Positions 35,801 through 45,975 of a stretch of 64,000 nucleotides of DNA are shown here, in pieces. Both the position numbers and the translations under genes were made by a program. How positions within the stretch are numbered: the stretch's first letter is position 1; every line of letters begins with the position of its first letter. Under the pieces are notes generated by a model, which had not been told where the DNA came from, made no database searches, and saw only the letters and a program-made list of their open reading frames with translations. Source of the DNA: Nymphalis io (taxonomy: Eukaryota > Arthropoda > Insecta > Lepidoptera > Nymphalidae); NCBI RefSeq assembly GCF_905147045.1, contig NC_065899.1, positions 74,501 through 138,500 of the forward strand, given 5' to 3'.

Positions 35801-37343
35801 GTATTAATATTTTAAAGGCTCAATAAGAAAACTTTTACCTAATAAGTTAAACAATTTACCCTTCTCTTTTTCACTTTCTTTTTAACCCTCTTTGTAATTG
35901 GAAATTTTCCATTTTCCTGAACCTCATATTCAATAATAACAGTTTTAGTTCTTCTTCTTTTATATTTTCTACGTTTTGTTATTCCTTGCCGTCTGTTAGT
36001 GGAACGTGAACTTCTTTGTAAACTTGTTGAGCCTCTAGATGTTACAGACAATTCGTTTAAATTGTTACTATTGGTATGACCAGCGTTCGAAGTTGATGGT
36101 TGATCGAATCGGCCTGCATTCCTAGATGATCTCCTTACATTTCTTTGTTGCCTTAACAAAACAGATCTTGGTCCAAGAGGTAGATCTATATCAACAACTC
36201 CCTCCAATAAATCTTCTACTTCAGAAAGGTTTATGTCCTCCAGCAGATTACTCTCTCCATTAAGAGAAACATAACAATTTGGGCAAAGCCACTGATCAGC
36301 GGGAACCTAGAATTATAAGTAGTTAATAGAAATCAATTAAGAATTAATAAAATCTCTCTTAACTTTTAAAAAATTATATTATGTATAAAATATCTGTAAT
36401 GTACAAAGGCTGAACCATCAAGCAAATACCTCAGCTAGTGGAGGTGAGAGGCACTGCATGTGGTAACCAAGGTCACAGCCATCACACAACAGCATAGTTT
36501 CTTCATCTTCAGTACTGCCACATATCTAGAAATGAAATAAAAATGTCACAATCTCTAGTCATTTCATTTTTATAAGTTTTGGGTTTAAATAATGTATAAA
36601 TTTGTTAATAACATTGTTATAATTTTCTATTATTAAAATAACTTGGTCACTAACCTCACACACAGTTGGATCTTCAACCACTAAAGCCTCAACAGAAGGC
36701 CTTCGCTCAATAACCTTTACAGGTTCCTTCCTTAACACGCGCCCACCGACACAAGCCTTTACAATAATTGAATTGAAAGTCATTCTATCCACTGGACATG
36801 TATTAACATTCTTCGACCATTCTGTGATACAGTCTAAACAGAATATGTGCTCACAGCTTTCAGGTGTTCCTACTTCTTGTTCTTTAAAACGCAAGAGACA
36901 TATTGAGCATTTATCAGAATTGCCTTCAGAACTGTCAGATGCAAATCCTGAGATTGGTTTTGAAGCTGAAGTCACAGGTTTGGAAGATTCTACGTGGTCC
37001 GTCGACCAACCGGAACTATCGCTTTCTGCTTCAGAGTCACGAAGCTTCGGCAGTGTTCGTCTCCGTCTAGTTCCAGCGCGCACCACTGAACTTCCACTGC
37101 TGTCACTTGCCTCTTCATCACTAAGCACCTGAAAATTGACATCACTTTGTTGTAACACTTGTGACTAATATTTTTATGTCTAAAGAAATAACCGCTTTTA
37201 ATATTTACTCTCAATCTCTTTCTACGTGTCCCCGCCACGCTAAAGCTACCATCGCTTTCAGAGTCTGATGATGACAAGACTACCACTTTCTTGATTTTAC
37301 GCTTCGGCCGCGGCGGAGAGTCATCGCTTCCTTCTTCACTCAT
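29892..37343 (-). CDS. PHRF1: PHD and RING finger domain protein 1, eight exons, 2,027 aa
   Basis: PHRF1 is a nuclear RING E3 ligase/PHD reader that binds the RNA polymerase II tail and links chromatin to transcription. Exons, 5' to 3', are 37343-37209, 37128-36655, 36525-36430, 36306-35860, 35784-35491, 35418-31015, 30203-30075 and 29996-29892, all phase 0. A C3HC4-type RING runs from C119 (CSICLLRFKEQEVGTPESC) to about C159 (HIFCLDCITEW, TCPVD). A PHD finger covers about 202-247 (CDGCDLGYHMQCLSPPL, then WLCPNC). Basic segments follow (KRRKYKRRRTK; RRSHVRASVRAKLATL). The 4.4 kb sixth exon encodes a disordered acidic, then RS/SR-rich and Pro-rich region. The last 78 residues resemble the SRI-like Pol II-binding end of human PHRF1 (VVEEVKLVLKPHYIKKRVTK, then ICHNKSGEINPTKI). 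The start MSEEGSDDSPPRPKRK has in-frame support only from the ATG. It lies head-to-head with ZC4H2. Confidence 0.92.
31161..31175 (+). repeat. 15-nt G homopolymer inside the PHRF1 coding exon
   Basis: Fifteen G on the plus strand are C15 on the coding strand and encode part of T-PPPP-L. The reading frame is intact on both sides. Such a run is prone to slippage and to sequencing error. Confidence 0.95.
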
Positions 37344-38635
37344 CCTAAGACGTAAACAGCGCGTACGACTGGTGCCTCAATACGCACGACACGAAGCAAT
37401 CCGCAAAGGTGTAAATGACCTCTGCGTATTAACTTTTACAACATCTGAGGAAAAATGTTTGGAACTCATTCAGTTTAATATTATAATTGTTGTATGAAAA
37501 CTATGCAAATACAATCAAATATGGCATACGCTCTAGTAAAAAGTATTTTTATTATTTTGACAGCAAGCCGCTCTCGATAGTCTATCGGCCATTTTCATTT
37601 AGACAGATACTTAATTATTTCTAATATTTGCTAACAGGTAATAAATAGGCATGTTATCAAAAATATATTTTGTTAATGTTTTCAATCTTCCGCTACATAG
37701 AAATTACAATAATAAAAATATTCCGAAGCCTAATAGTAACAATAATCTATAATGGCAACTTATTGTTTACGCAAGTTTAAAATGTTACAGGTGTATTATT
37801 AATTGCTTAAGTATTACCATAAGCTGTATGCATTGTATTCTTCACCTCTTAGCTGAATGTGCAATCAATTATTTTGTTAAATATGTAAATATAAACATTT
37901 AAAGCGTAACCTCAACCAACAAACATATTACTTGAAGTTTAAAGGTTTACATCGAAATGTTGATATTTGAGAATGAAACATAGATCAAAGTTTATGACAT
38001 ACTTATACAAAGTAATAAGTAAACCTACTTAAAACTTTTACTTGTCTTGTAAAGCGCACTTTTCATGTTTCAGATAAAAATTTGAAAAATGTAGATATAT
38101 ACAAAATTATACGGTCATTAGGAATAAAATTTCAGGTCCAAATACGTAGGTATTATGGGAATATCAAGATTTTTTATAAGGATGAGTATCCTCATCACTA
38201 ATCACATAATATCACTCGCACGCTAATCAAAGAATTAGAAAATTGAACTTGAAGGAGTGACCCATATTACACCACCGTGTATGCTGAGACACATTCCAGT
38301 ACCTAAAACGATATTTTTAGGTGCTTATGTTTTTGTAAGATTTTGAAATAAAACATGAAGAAATAATGTATGTTCTTTTAAATTCTTTACGATAATTTAC
38401 ATGGTATTTTTCATATTATGTAATTTGTGTCTGAAACATCATAATTTTATAATCTCAACAGCAATAGTCAATATTTTTTAATCTGAAAACACTGTTCTCA
38501 GTTTTCTGATTTTCTTAATAATCTGTATTCTGAACTGTAATCTTATTTCAAGTGTGTGTTTTTAGTATATAACGTTTTGTGTTTTTCATTTAATTTTCTC
38601 AGTGAAGAAAATTTTTTCTTTTATGCACCCAGAAA
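37344..38635. promoter_or_regulatory. Shared upstream region of PHRF1 and ZC4H2
   Basis: The two start codons point away from each other across 1,292 bp. The region must hold both promoters and 5' UTRs. No TATA box or other decisive element was recognised, and there is no long open frame. Confidence 0.5.
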
Positions 38636-41524
38636 ATGACCGCAGAGAACGAAAGGGAAATATATCACAAATTAGAAGCAATGAAAGAGATCAGGTGAGT
38701 ACAAACCTACTACTTTGATACCCTACGATTTTGATAGAATGGCTTTTGCACCTGTAGGCTCGATCAATAAACACTTGACACCCCATTATTTTTATTTTAT
38801 TTTAAAGGTGAGTAAGATCTTAAATGTATTTCATTAAAGGTCGCATCGCATAAAATTTAATTGGATGATTGCTGCAGTGTTCGTAAGCAGTCCATTTTAT
38901 AACGCAGTTTGTTTGAGATTTATTGGAAATATTTAAAAATTGTAGACCTATTTCAATACTTCTATAAATGTTCATTTTGTATATTACAAATTACAATTCT
39001 CTTATTTTGTGTTAAAAATTATCGTTGAGTAATTAAATTTTCATCATTGCAGAAACAAAACAATTACTTTAGAGCGTTTGAAGCGCAGCATTTTAAATGA
39101 AGTTCGTAGTGGTGACCAGGAAGGGCGCTGCCTCGCTCAATACAAAAGAGAAATGGAGTTGCTGCAACAAGAGAAGATGAGCCACGTTGAAGAACTGAGA
39201 CAAATTCATGCTGACATAAATGCTGTAAGTAGTTTTTAATTTTATTTTGTTACTATTCAAATATAGCTTATGTATAACTCTATACTGGTACTCTCTTGCA
39301 TGCTCAAGTTTGCCATTCTCGTATTAGCCATTAAGATAATGCACATAAATGATAAGCACTGAATTACAGCAACATTATAACTGTAAAGTTAATGTACCAG
39401 TTATAATAGAATGTAGTACAAAAATAGCATAGTACTGTAAACACCAGCTGTGGTGTAGTGATGTTTGTTTTGTTAGCTCCAAGAACAATTGTAACTACTC
39501 GCATTGTTTATATTATCTTTGGAGCTCTCACTGAGTGCAAACTGCTTTATTATTTATCATTACTTTTTAAATACTTTTCTTATGTTTTAACACAGGATTA
39601 GTATTTAACACCTATTTAATAAATATGTGTTTTGTTTTTTACATATAAATTAAAATACCATGTGATTAAATGTTGGTGTCTTCAAATCCAAAGTAAACAG
39701 GTTTCTTATAGGTAAGCGTGCTACATCTTAGACCGTGTCGATGCCTAACATCAGGCAAGTCAACGGTCAAACGCTGGCCTATTAATTACAAAAAAAAAAG
39801 ATTAACTTTATATATATTGTTTATATTGCTATAGTTATATGAAATGTACATTTTTAAGACTGGTAGAAGTGTTATGTCTTATCTTTAACAAAAAATATTA
39901 TAATATTATTGATATAAATGCATCAGCACATTCACATAATCTATAATTAATTTTATAAATGCAAAAGTAACTCTGGCTGTCTGTTTGTTACATTTTTACG
40001 GCTAAACCACAACCAATTTTGATATGAAGCAAACTTAAATTCCAAGGAAGGACATTAGAAGTCAACTCTTCAAGTGAAAAAAATACAATGTTTAACTTTT
40101 TTCAGTTTAAGTGTTATGATTACGACTCATTTACATATTAGGAATAACACTTTTCAGATGGAGACAGTCATAAAGCAGACAGAGGAGAGCATGTCTCGCA
40201 AGCTGTCAAATGCATCTCGACTGCACGAGGACTATCGGCCGCTAAAGACCGAGGTGGATCTGCTCCGGCGACAATGCCTCGGCCTGGACCGGCTACCCGA
40301 CCTGCACGAGGAGGAGGGCAGCCCGATAACGCCCGAGTGAGTTCTCAGAGAGAAGGACTCCGATTATTCAATGTATATTCTTCGACGGAGACCTCTCCCG
40401 AAAGATACCCATATGTCTCGGTGCGCTAATGGCCGACCCTTGCAGCCGCTTCCCGGCGCCGGCGGCGCGCGCGGGCGGCGCGGGCGGCGCGGGCGGCGCG
40501 GGCGCGCTCGCGGCGGCCGCCTTCCTGGCGCCGGCGCCGCGCAAGCCGCCGCCGCCGCCGCCCGCGTTCAGGTCTGCTCTCGACCGAGATTTCCTTACCG
40601 TCTCGCTGAGGTTCGATCGTGTTTCTTATGTTGCGACCCGCCTCCCGCCCCGCCCCTCCGGATCCCGGCCCCTTCGCCCCGCTCGCTACATTTTTTTTGC
40701 TTTTTATTGTTTGTTTCATTTGTGATTGATCGCAGATTGTGAACTCGAACTACGTTCCGTTCGTGCCCGACGGCCTTATCTATTGCAACTATTATGTTGT
40801 AATAGAGAATACATGATATGAAATCGATTTCGTGTCTTCTCGAGATAATTTATGATCTGGAAAGAATCTAATTTGTGAACGATCACTTAGGAACCACAAG
40901 AAGGATAAATGAGTAGGATGGCAATACTTATTGAGCTTTCGTTTTTTTCTGATGACAAGCAAATAATGTGACTAATGCGTTGACTGTCACCCTCACGAAA
41001 TAATGTTTGCGAATTTTATATAGCCTATTTTATGATAGACCCTTATAAAATATATTAATAATTGTTATGACAGTTTTGACCATTTTATGAAATAATTTAT
41101 CGGTAGTAACAATTGTAACAATCTCACTGTGTCAATCTCTATCTCGTTACCTTTCTAATTCAGAGACTTCAGACCTCTCTGAGAGGACACGAAATCTTCA
41201 TCCACCTCTTTTATTTTATGAAATATTCAAATGCAAATTAAAACATATTTCGATCGTTTTTCTGTTAAATTAATTTTAATTTATACTCTATAGTACTTAT
41301 TCTGAATATACAACACGCTTGAAATGAGATGAATCAGAGTCACCATTCTCTTGCTCTGTCACTCTTTGAGTCTGTCCCATAGCCATGCCACTTGCAGACA
41401 GCAGCCGCCGCCGATGAAGTCGTGCCTGTCGTGTCACCAGCAGATCCACCGCAACGCGCCCATCTGCCCGCTCTGCAAGGCTAAGAGTCGCTCCCGGAAC
41501 CCCAAGAAGCCCAAGAAGAAATAG
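38636..41524 (+). CDS. ZC4H2: Zinc finger C4H2 domain-containing protein, five exons, 220 aa
   Basis: ZC4H2 acts in neuronal development and stabilises RNF220 and Smad proteins in vertebrates. Exons are 38636-38694, 39053-39224, 40158-40336, 40446-40571 and 41398-41524; phases agree. MTAENEREIYHKLEAMKEIR matches the N-terminus of the family, and residues about 20-130 form a coiled coil (MSHVEELRQIHADINA; RLHEDYRPLKTEVDLL). The C-terminal zinc finger has C188, C191, H192/H196, C202 and C205 (CLSCHQQIHRNAPICPLC) and a basic tail SRSRNPKKPKKK, as in the human protein. The fourth exon encodes an Ala/Gly/Pro linker where the vertebrate protein has an Ala-rich stretch. The acceptor chosen for exon 5 (CTTGCAG|ACAGCAG) restores RQQPPPMK; a second AG four bases later would break the frame. 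Confidence 0.95.
39960..40055 (+). repeat. Fragment of a LINE/RTE-like repeat
   Basis: The segment 'aatgcaaaagtaactctggc' to 'aaccaattttgatatgaa' resembles a very common lepidopteran repeat end. It lies in ZC4H2 intron 2. Recognition is from memory of the pattern, and no second copy is present here. Confidence 0.45.
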
Positions 41525-42085
41525 TCCAGCCCCACTAGCTGGCGCTCTCTCCTCGTACATCCCACCTCGTGTTATTGGATACCTGGTTATTAAGAAACAG
41601 GTCCTTTATCGTTTAATAAGCTCACTCTTAGTGATCTGAGCTTTAAATATGATTTAATTATTTATTTTTCTAATTTTCTACCTATAAATGTACACGATGA
41701 CCCTTCACCAGCACTTCTTAATATTTGAATATAATTATATAATGGATGTTGTTACGTTGAGTGATTATATTTTAAGCTTAATATTAGTACATAGATCTTG
41801 ATGGTTGTAAATATAAGTATTATATATTTATTAGTCGGTGTTTCGTCTAGTGTAAGAACGAGCTACGCCGTCGTAATGGAGGTGTTTAAAATAGATTGTG
41901 CCAAATGGAACTGTAAATATTAACTTAGGTGTAGTTGTTTATTGTTAACTATAGGAAGGTTGTACTTAAGAAATTAATGTTGTACAATGTGCCGAGTCAT
42001 TGCTGCTAAGTATGTACTTTAAGAGATCGGATAATATCTGGAGTGATACGAACACGCTCAATGACCGAATATGAATTAAAACTTA

Positions 42086-42091
42086 AATAAA
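42086..42091 (+). terminator. Candidate ZC4H2 polyadenylation signal
   Basis: AATAAA about 560 bp after the ZC4H2 stop codon, in AT-rich DNA without intervening features. Confidence 0.4.
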
Positions 42092-42504
42092 TCATTTAAA
42101 GGCCTGATTTTTCAGTTGTTCTACAATTTTCCACTGGTGATTGAAAAATCGTCTAAAGTTGTGTCAATGTTTAGGAGATATGGAGAAGTCTTGTGGCAGG
42201 CGGTCCTTAGTTTTATAAAATTGTATTGTATATATAACTATCTAAATTATATTTCTATAATGTTTGTGATAGATGTACATGTGTTATTGTCGGCGGGTCA
42301 GTCACGTGTCCCCTGTAAATAACCTCATACTGTCGCTGTGAATATCATTTGTTTTTACAATATACAATTATCGTGTCAATGACTTTTTTATTATATTTCT
42401 AGTGTATTTATAAGTCTGCTGACGTTGTCGACTCGAGGTTCCGGTAAAAGAGGGTCAGTTAAAGTGATTAGGATTCTGTTAATAAATTTTCTACGCAGCC
42501 CCAA

Positions 42505-42695
42505 GGATGTAAGGAATGATTTGAAGAATGAGCGAGCCAGTGTAACTACACGCACAACGGACATGACATCTTCGTTTCCGTGATGTAATGAATATTTAAT
42601 ACTTCTTACATCGCCAATGTCAATAGGCGATGATGACCACTTAACATCAGGTGGCCCAGCTGCCCGTCCGCCTACCTATCACATAAAAAAAACTC
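42505..42695 (+). repeat. Family D repeat, 5'-truncated copy
   Basis: Contains 'gagcgagccagtgtaacta', 'cgccaatgtc' and 'catcaggtggcccagc' in family order and ends in a short A-rich run. Confidence 0.7.
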
Positions 42696-42785
42696 AAATC
42701 CTTGTGATATAATTATATTATTACAATAATGAAATAGTTAAACATTTTCTATAAATGGTATGAATGATTTGAGGTATTATTAAAA

Positions 42786-43067
42786 TGACGAGCCGGTTGG
42801 CGTGGTTGGTAGATACTTGCCTTTCACGCCGAAGGTTGTGGGTTTGATTCCCACCCAGGACAGACATTTGTATGCATGAATATGTCTATTTGATTTGATA
42901 TCCTGAGTCTGGGTGTAATTATCTATATAAGTATGTATTTACAAAAGTGTAGTAGTATATGTTGTATATCAGTTGTCTGGTTTCCATAGTACAAGTTCTG
43001 CTTAGTTTGGGATCAGATGGCCGTGTGTGAATAATGTCCCAGGATATAATTATTATAATTATAATAG
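42786..43067 (+). repeat. tRNA-headed SINE (family B), forward copy
   Basis: The head has an A-box-like GGCGTGGTTGGTAGA and a B-box GGTTTGATTCCC; the body contains 'tgagtctgggtgtaattatc' and the tail 'atggccgtgtgtgaataatg', ending in TATAAT-like short repeats. A full inverted copy lies at 47,818-48,075 and a 3' fragment at 60,188-60,258. Confidence 0.85.
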
Positions 43068-43521
43068 AAGTTGAGTTCCGTATCCGTAGATATGCATTTT
43101 TAACACTCGGGCACATCACCGGTATTATTATCTAAATGAAATGTTAGTGAATTTTAATTTTTATTAAGACATATTAAGCGATACTTTGTGACAATAAATA
43201 AAATGGGAGTTATCGCTCATCCTTAACCTTTATATAAACACAAATATCACTCTGGTTTATTTATATAAGATACGTTGTAGCGGACTTTTATAGGCAAACG
43301 TACACAACGTTTTCTCGTGTTTTATCATTTAGGAAGCGACATTTTTCTATGTTGATATAAAAAGTTACGAGTGTATATAAAAATATACAACATAAACATA
43401 CTCTACACATAGCCTACGTCTGTCCTGAATGCTAACACTAATGTATCATGTGAAAGTTAAATCTCTAAACATTCCTTAGTCGTATCTACTACAATTTGTT
43501 GGATCTAGGTCAGACAAAAGC

Positions 43522-43531
43522 GTCACGTGAC
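43522..43531. promoter_or_regulatory. Palindromic CLEAR-type E-box (distal)
   Basis: GTCACGTGAC is the consensus for the MiT/TFE factors that control lysosomal genes. It lies about 2.4 kb beyond the 3' end of cathepsin L. Function is inferred from the motif only. Confidence 0.35.
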
Positions 43532-44189
43532 TGACCCACGGGTCACGGGCTACGCCAACTGTTATCACTGCCTCGGCTTGTCGACTGTCCCGCCTCTTTC
43601 TTCAGCTACATGACATTAATAACAGAGAATATCAACATACTAAATCAATTTTTTTATGCACACGAGTCCATCACAAAGAATTACATTCGTGTGTATTTAT
43701 ACCTATTTACGTACTTTATTTACTTATTTTAAAGTATATTTTGATGACTTATAAGTAAATAACGGCTGTTTTAACATTAACATAATGAACAATCTATAAT
43801 TACTCATCGAATGTGTTGAACAATCAATTTTATTGTGTCGCAGTTCAAACTGCTAACAAAGTAAACATAAAAGTAGGTGACGAAGGTCAGTAACCCTACA
43901 ATAGCTTGCAAGAGAACACTTCATATAATGTATTTATTTAAATTATTTTGTTTGATCCGTTTCGCCCAAAACTCCATATTGCGATCACAATTTCTTATTT
44001 GTGAAATATCAAGTGTAGCCGGCGGTTAATATGGTATTTATACAGGTATTAAGTAGGCACCTCTGCTTAAAACCAATATCGAAGCAAACGTGAGCACTTT
44101 TAACAAAATACATGTATTTTAACATTATTTATATCACTTGGATTTCTAGGAATAACATTATTTTATCATAATCACGCTGGCACACATTT

Positions 44190-44377
44190 TAGAAAGAGTT
44201 CAGACGCAAGACCAACGGTTTTACGTGCTTTCCGAGGCACGTTAGTGCCCACACTTCCAACTTCGGGCTGCTATTGAGAATTTTCGTTAGAAAAACCCAA
44301 TAACTTTTTATTGGCCCGATCTGGGATTTGAACCCAGGACATCCGGGTCTGCCACTAGACCAACGAGGCAGTCAACA
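44190..44377 (-). repeat. tRNA-headed SINE (family C)
   Basis: On the minus strand the block starts with a tRNA-like head, A-box TGGTCTAGTGGC and B-box GGTTCAAATCCC, followed by a body with 'cgaagttggaagtgtgggca' and 'cgtgcctcggaaagcacgt'. The head alone resembles a tRNA, but the anticodon arm does not fold convincingly and a conserved body follows, so it is called a SINE and not a tRNA gene. Confidence 0.65.
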
Positions 44378-44702
44378 GTAGGTAGGTAACCTACTTGCAT
44401 ACCAAAATGTCGACTCCGTACGTTATCAACATTAAACATGAGTTTCATATTGATTAAAGTTCAGGTCAATTACGAATCGATTAGGTCCAGTCAATTAATT
44501 TCCTACAATCATAAAAATATTTTTTTTACACATTTTGCTTTCTTATTTTTATCTGTATCTGCCTAGTTAATTTATTTTTTAATTTGTAGACTACTACGAC
44601 TACTGTAAAGCGTGGCTTACGGCTGATTAACTGGTCGATTACATCGATCGCTTGTAACATTCATTGCTCTCATTAGTAGCTTACTGCTTATCGTTAGTAT
44701 TG

Positions 44703-44910
44703 TTGTGTTCCGGTTCGAAGGGTGAGTGAGTCAGTGTAACTACATGCACAAAGGACATCACATGTTAATTCCCAGGTTTGGTGGGGCATTGGCGACGTAA
44801 TGTATGGCTAATATTTCTTACAGCGCCAATGTCTAGGCGTTGATGAAGACTTACCTACATCACGTGACTCATTTGCCAGTCTGCCTACCTATTTTCAATA
44901 AAAATTAAAA
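44703..44910 (+). repeat. Family D repeat, 5'-truncated copy
   Basis: Contains 'ccggttcgaagggtgagtga', 'ccagtg'-like 'tcagtgtaactacatgcac', 'cgccaatgtct' and a degenerate CATCACGTGACTC where the family has CATCAGGTGGCCC. Note that this substitution creates a CACGTG. Confidence 0.7.
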
Positions 44911-45836
44911 ACGAACATTGAATAAAACTGCTGAGTATCTTTTACCAGTTCTTTTCGGGCCTTGTGGTAAATTTAACAAATTAATAAGAATTTTGTTTCC
45001 ATACAAGTTAAAAAAGACGTTAGCTTTATTTTATTCGTGTGCGGTAGATAAATTTATTTGTAATGGGTGTGACACTACAATACTGATTTTCTTGCTACTT
45101 AGCGGAATTGTTGGTTTTAATTTTATATCTATTTTGTTATTTACCTTGAAATCTTTACCAAAGTGTTCCAACTATTAACGCCTCGTAGCTAGCGCATGTG
45201 GCTGCAGCCCCTAAGCTCGAGCTTTCAATTACTGGATCAGACCGATTACAATTTTGGACATTTTCAGTACCAATAACTCTGCTACTTGACTAGTCTTTAA
45301 TAGAGGCTGTTTCTCATTACTCAAATCACTCATTATTTTTTCGTCGATCGAGTAAGTTTTTTTTTGAATTTCCCTTTGCCAATCACAGGAGGAATAAGAC
45401 AAATAAACAACTTCGACTTTGGATTAATGCGATATCATTAGATGAGATCTTGATGATTAATGATATTTACTTTGGATTCATACAAATGTCAATTTCAAAT
45501 ATTGACGGTTGTTACATATTAGGGAGTAAAATTAAATTGGATGTGAGTAGTGTCGTGGAATAGTATTGTATATATAAATAAATATATTTTATCAAGACCT
45601 GCTCCTGGTGCAAAATATTTGGAGTAGGTACACACACACAGGTATTTATGACGCAACTCGTCGGTTCCAAGTAACACCAGCGCTCAAGCTAACCGAGGAA
45701 TGTTTGAGACTTGCGTACTCACTACTACTGCTTAGTGCGTCACGAAATTGAAGGGAAATGAAACACGTAGTTTTTATAAAATATTTATTATCTATTTTTT
45801 ATTCTATATCACATGAATTAATGACAAAATAAAACC

Positions 45837-45842
45837 TTTATT
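45837..45842 (-). terminator. Candidate cathepsin L polyadenylation signal
   Basis: AATAAA on the minus strand about 135 bp after the cathepsin L stop. Confidence 0.6.
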
Positions 45843-45943
45843 GAATATTTTTTTACTTAAAAGTATTATCATCTTAACGCTAGGAATGTGAGAAGGTTAC
45901 AGATGTTCACGTCATGGATATTAAAACGCCTAAACAGCGTGAG

Positions 45944-45944
45944 A

Positions 45945-45974
<30 letters not shown>
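45944..45974 (+). repeat. (GGC)n microsatellite next to the cathepsin L stop
   Basis: About ten GGC/GCC triplets lie immediately downstream of the stop codon on the coding (minus) strand, so in the 3' UTR. Confidence 0.9.

Positions 45975-45975
<1 letters not shown>

Larger units (their letters stand above)
41525..45975. other. Spacer between ZC4H2 and cathepsin L, rich in SINE-type repeats
   Basis: Convergent genes are separated by 4.45 kb of mostly AT-rich DNA with at least four retroposed repeats (annotated separately). A perfect GTCACGTGAC palindrome lies at 43,522-43,531. No gene was recognised. Confidence 0.65.

Noticed and set aside
44320..44377. tRNA gene on the minus strand
   Set aside because: A- and B-boxes are present but the acceptor and anticodon arms do not pair convincingly, and a SINE-like body follows, so it is a SINE head.
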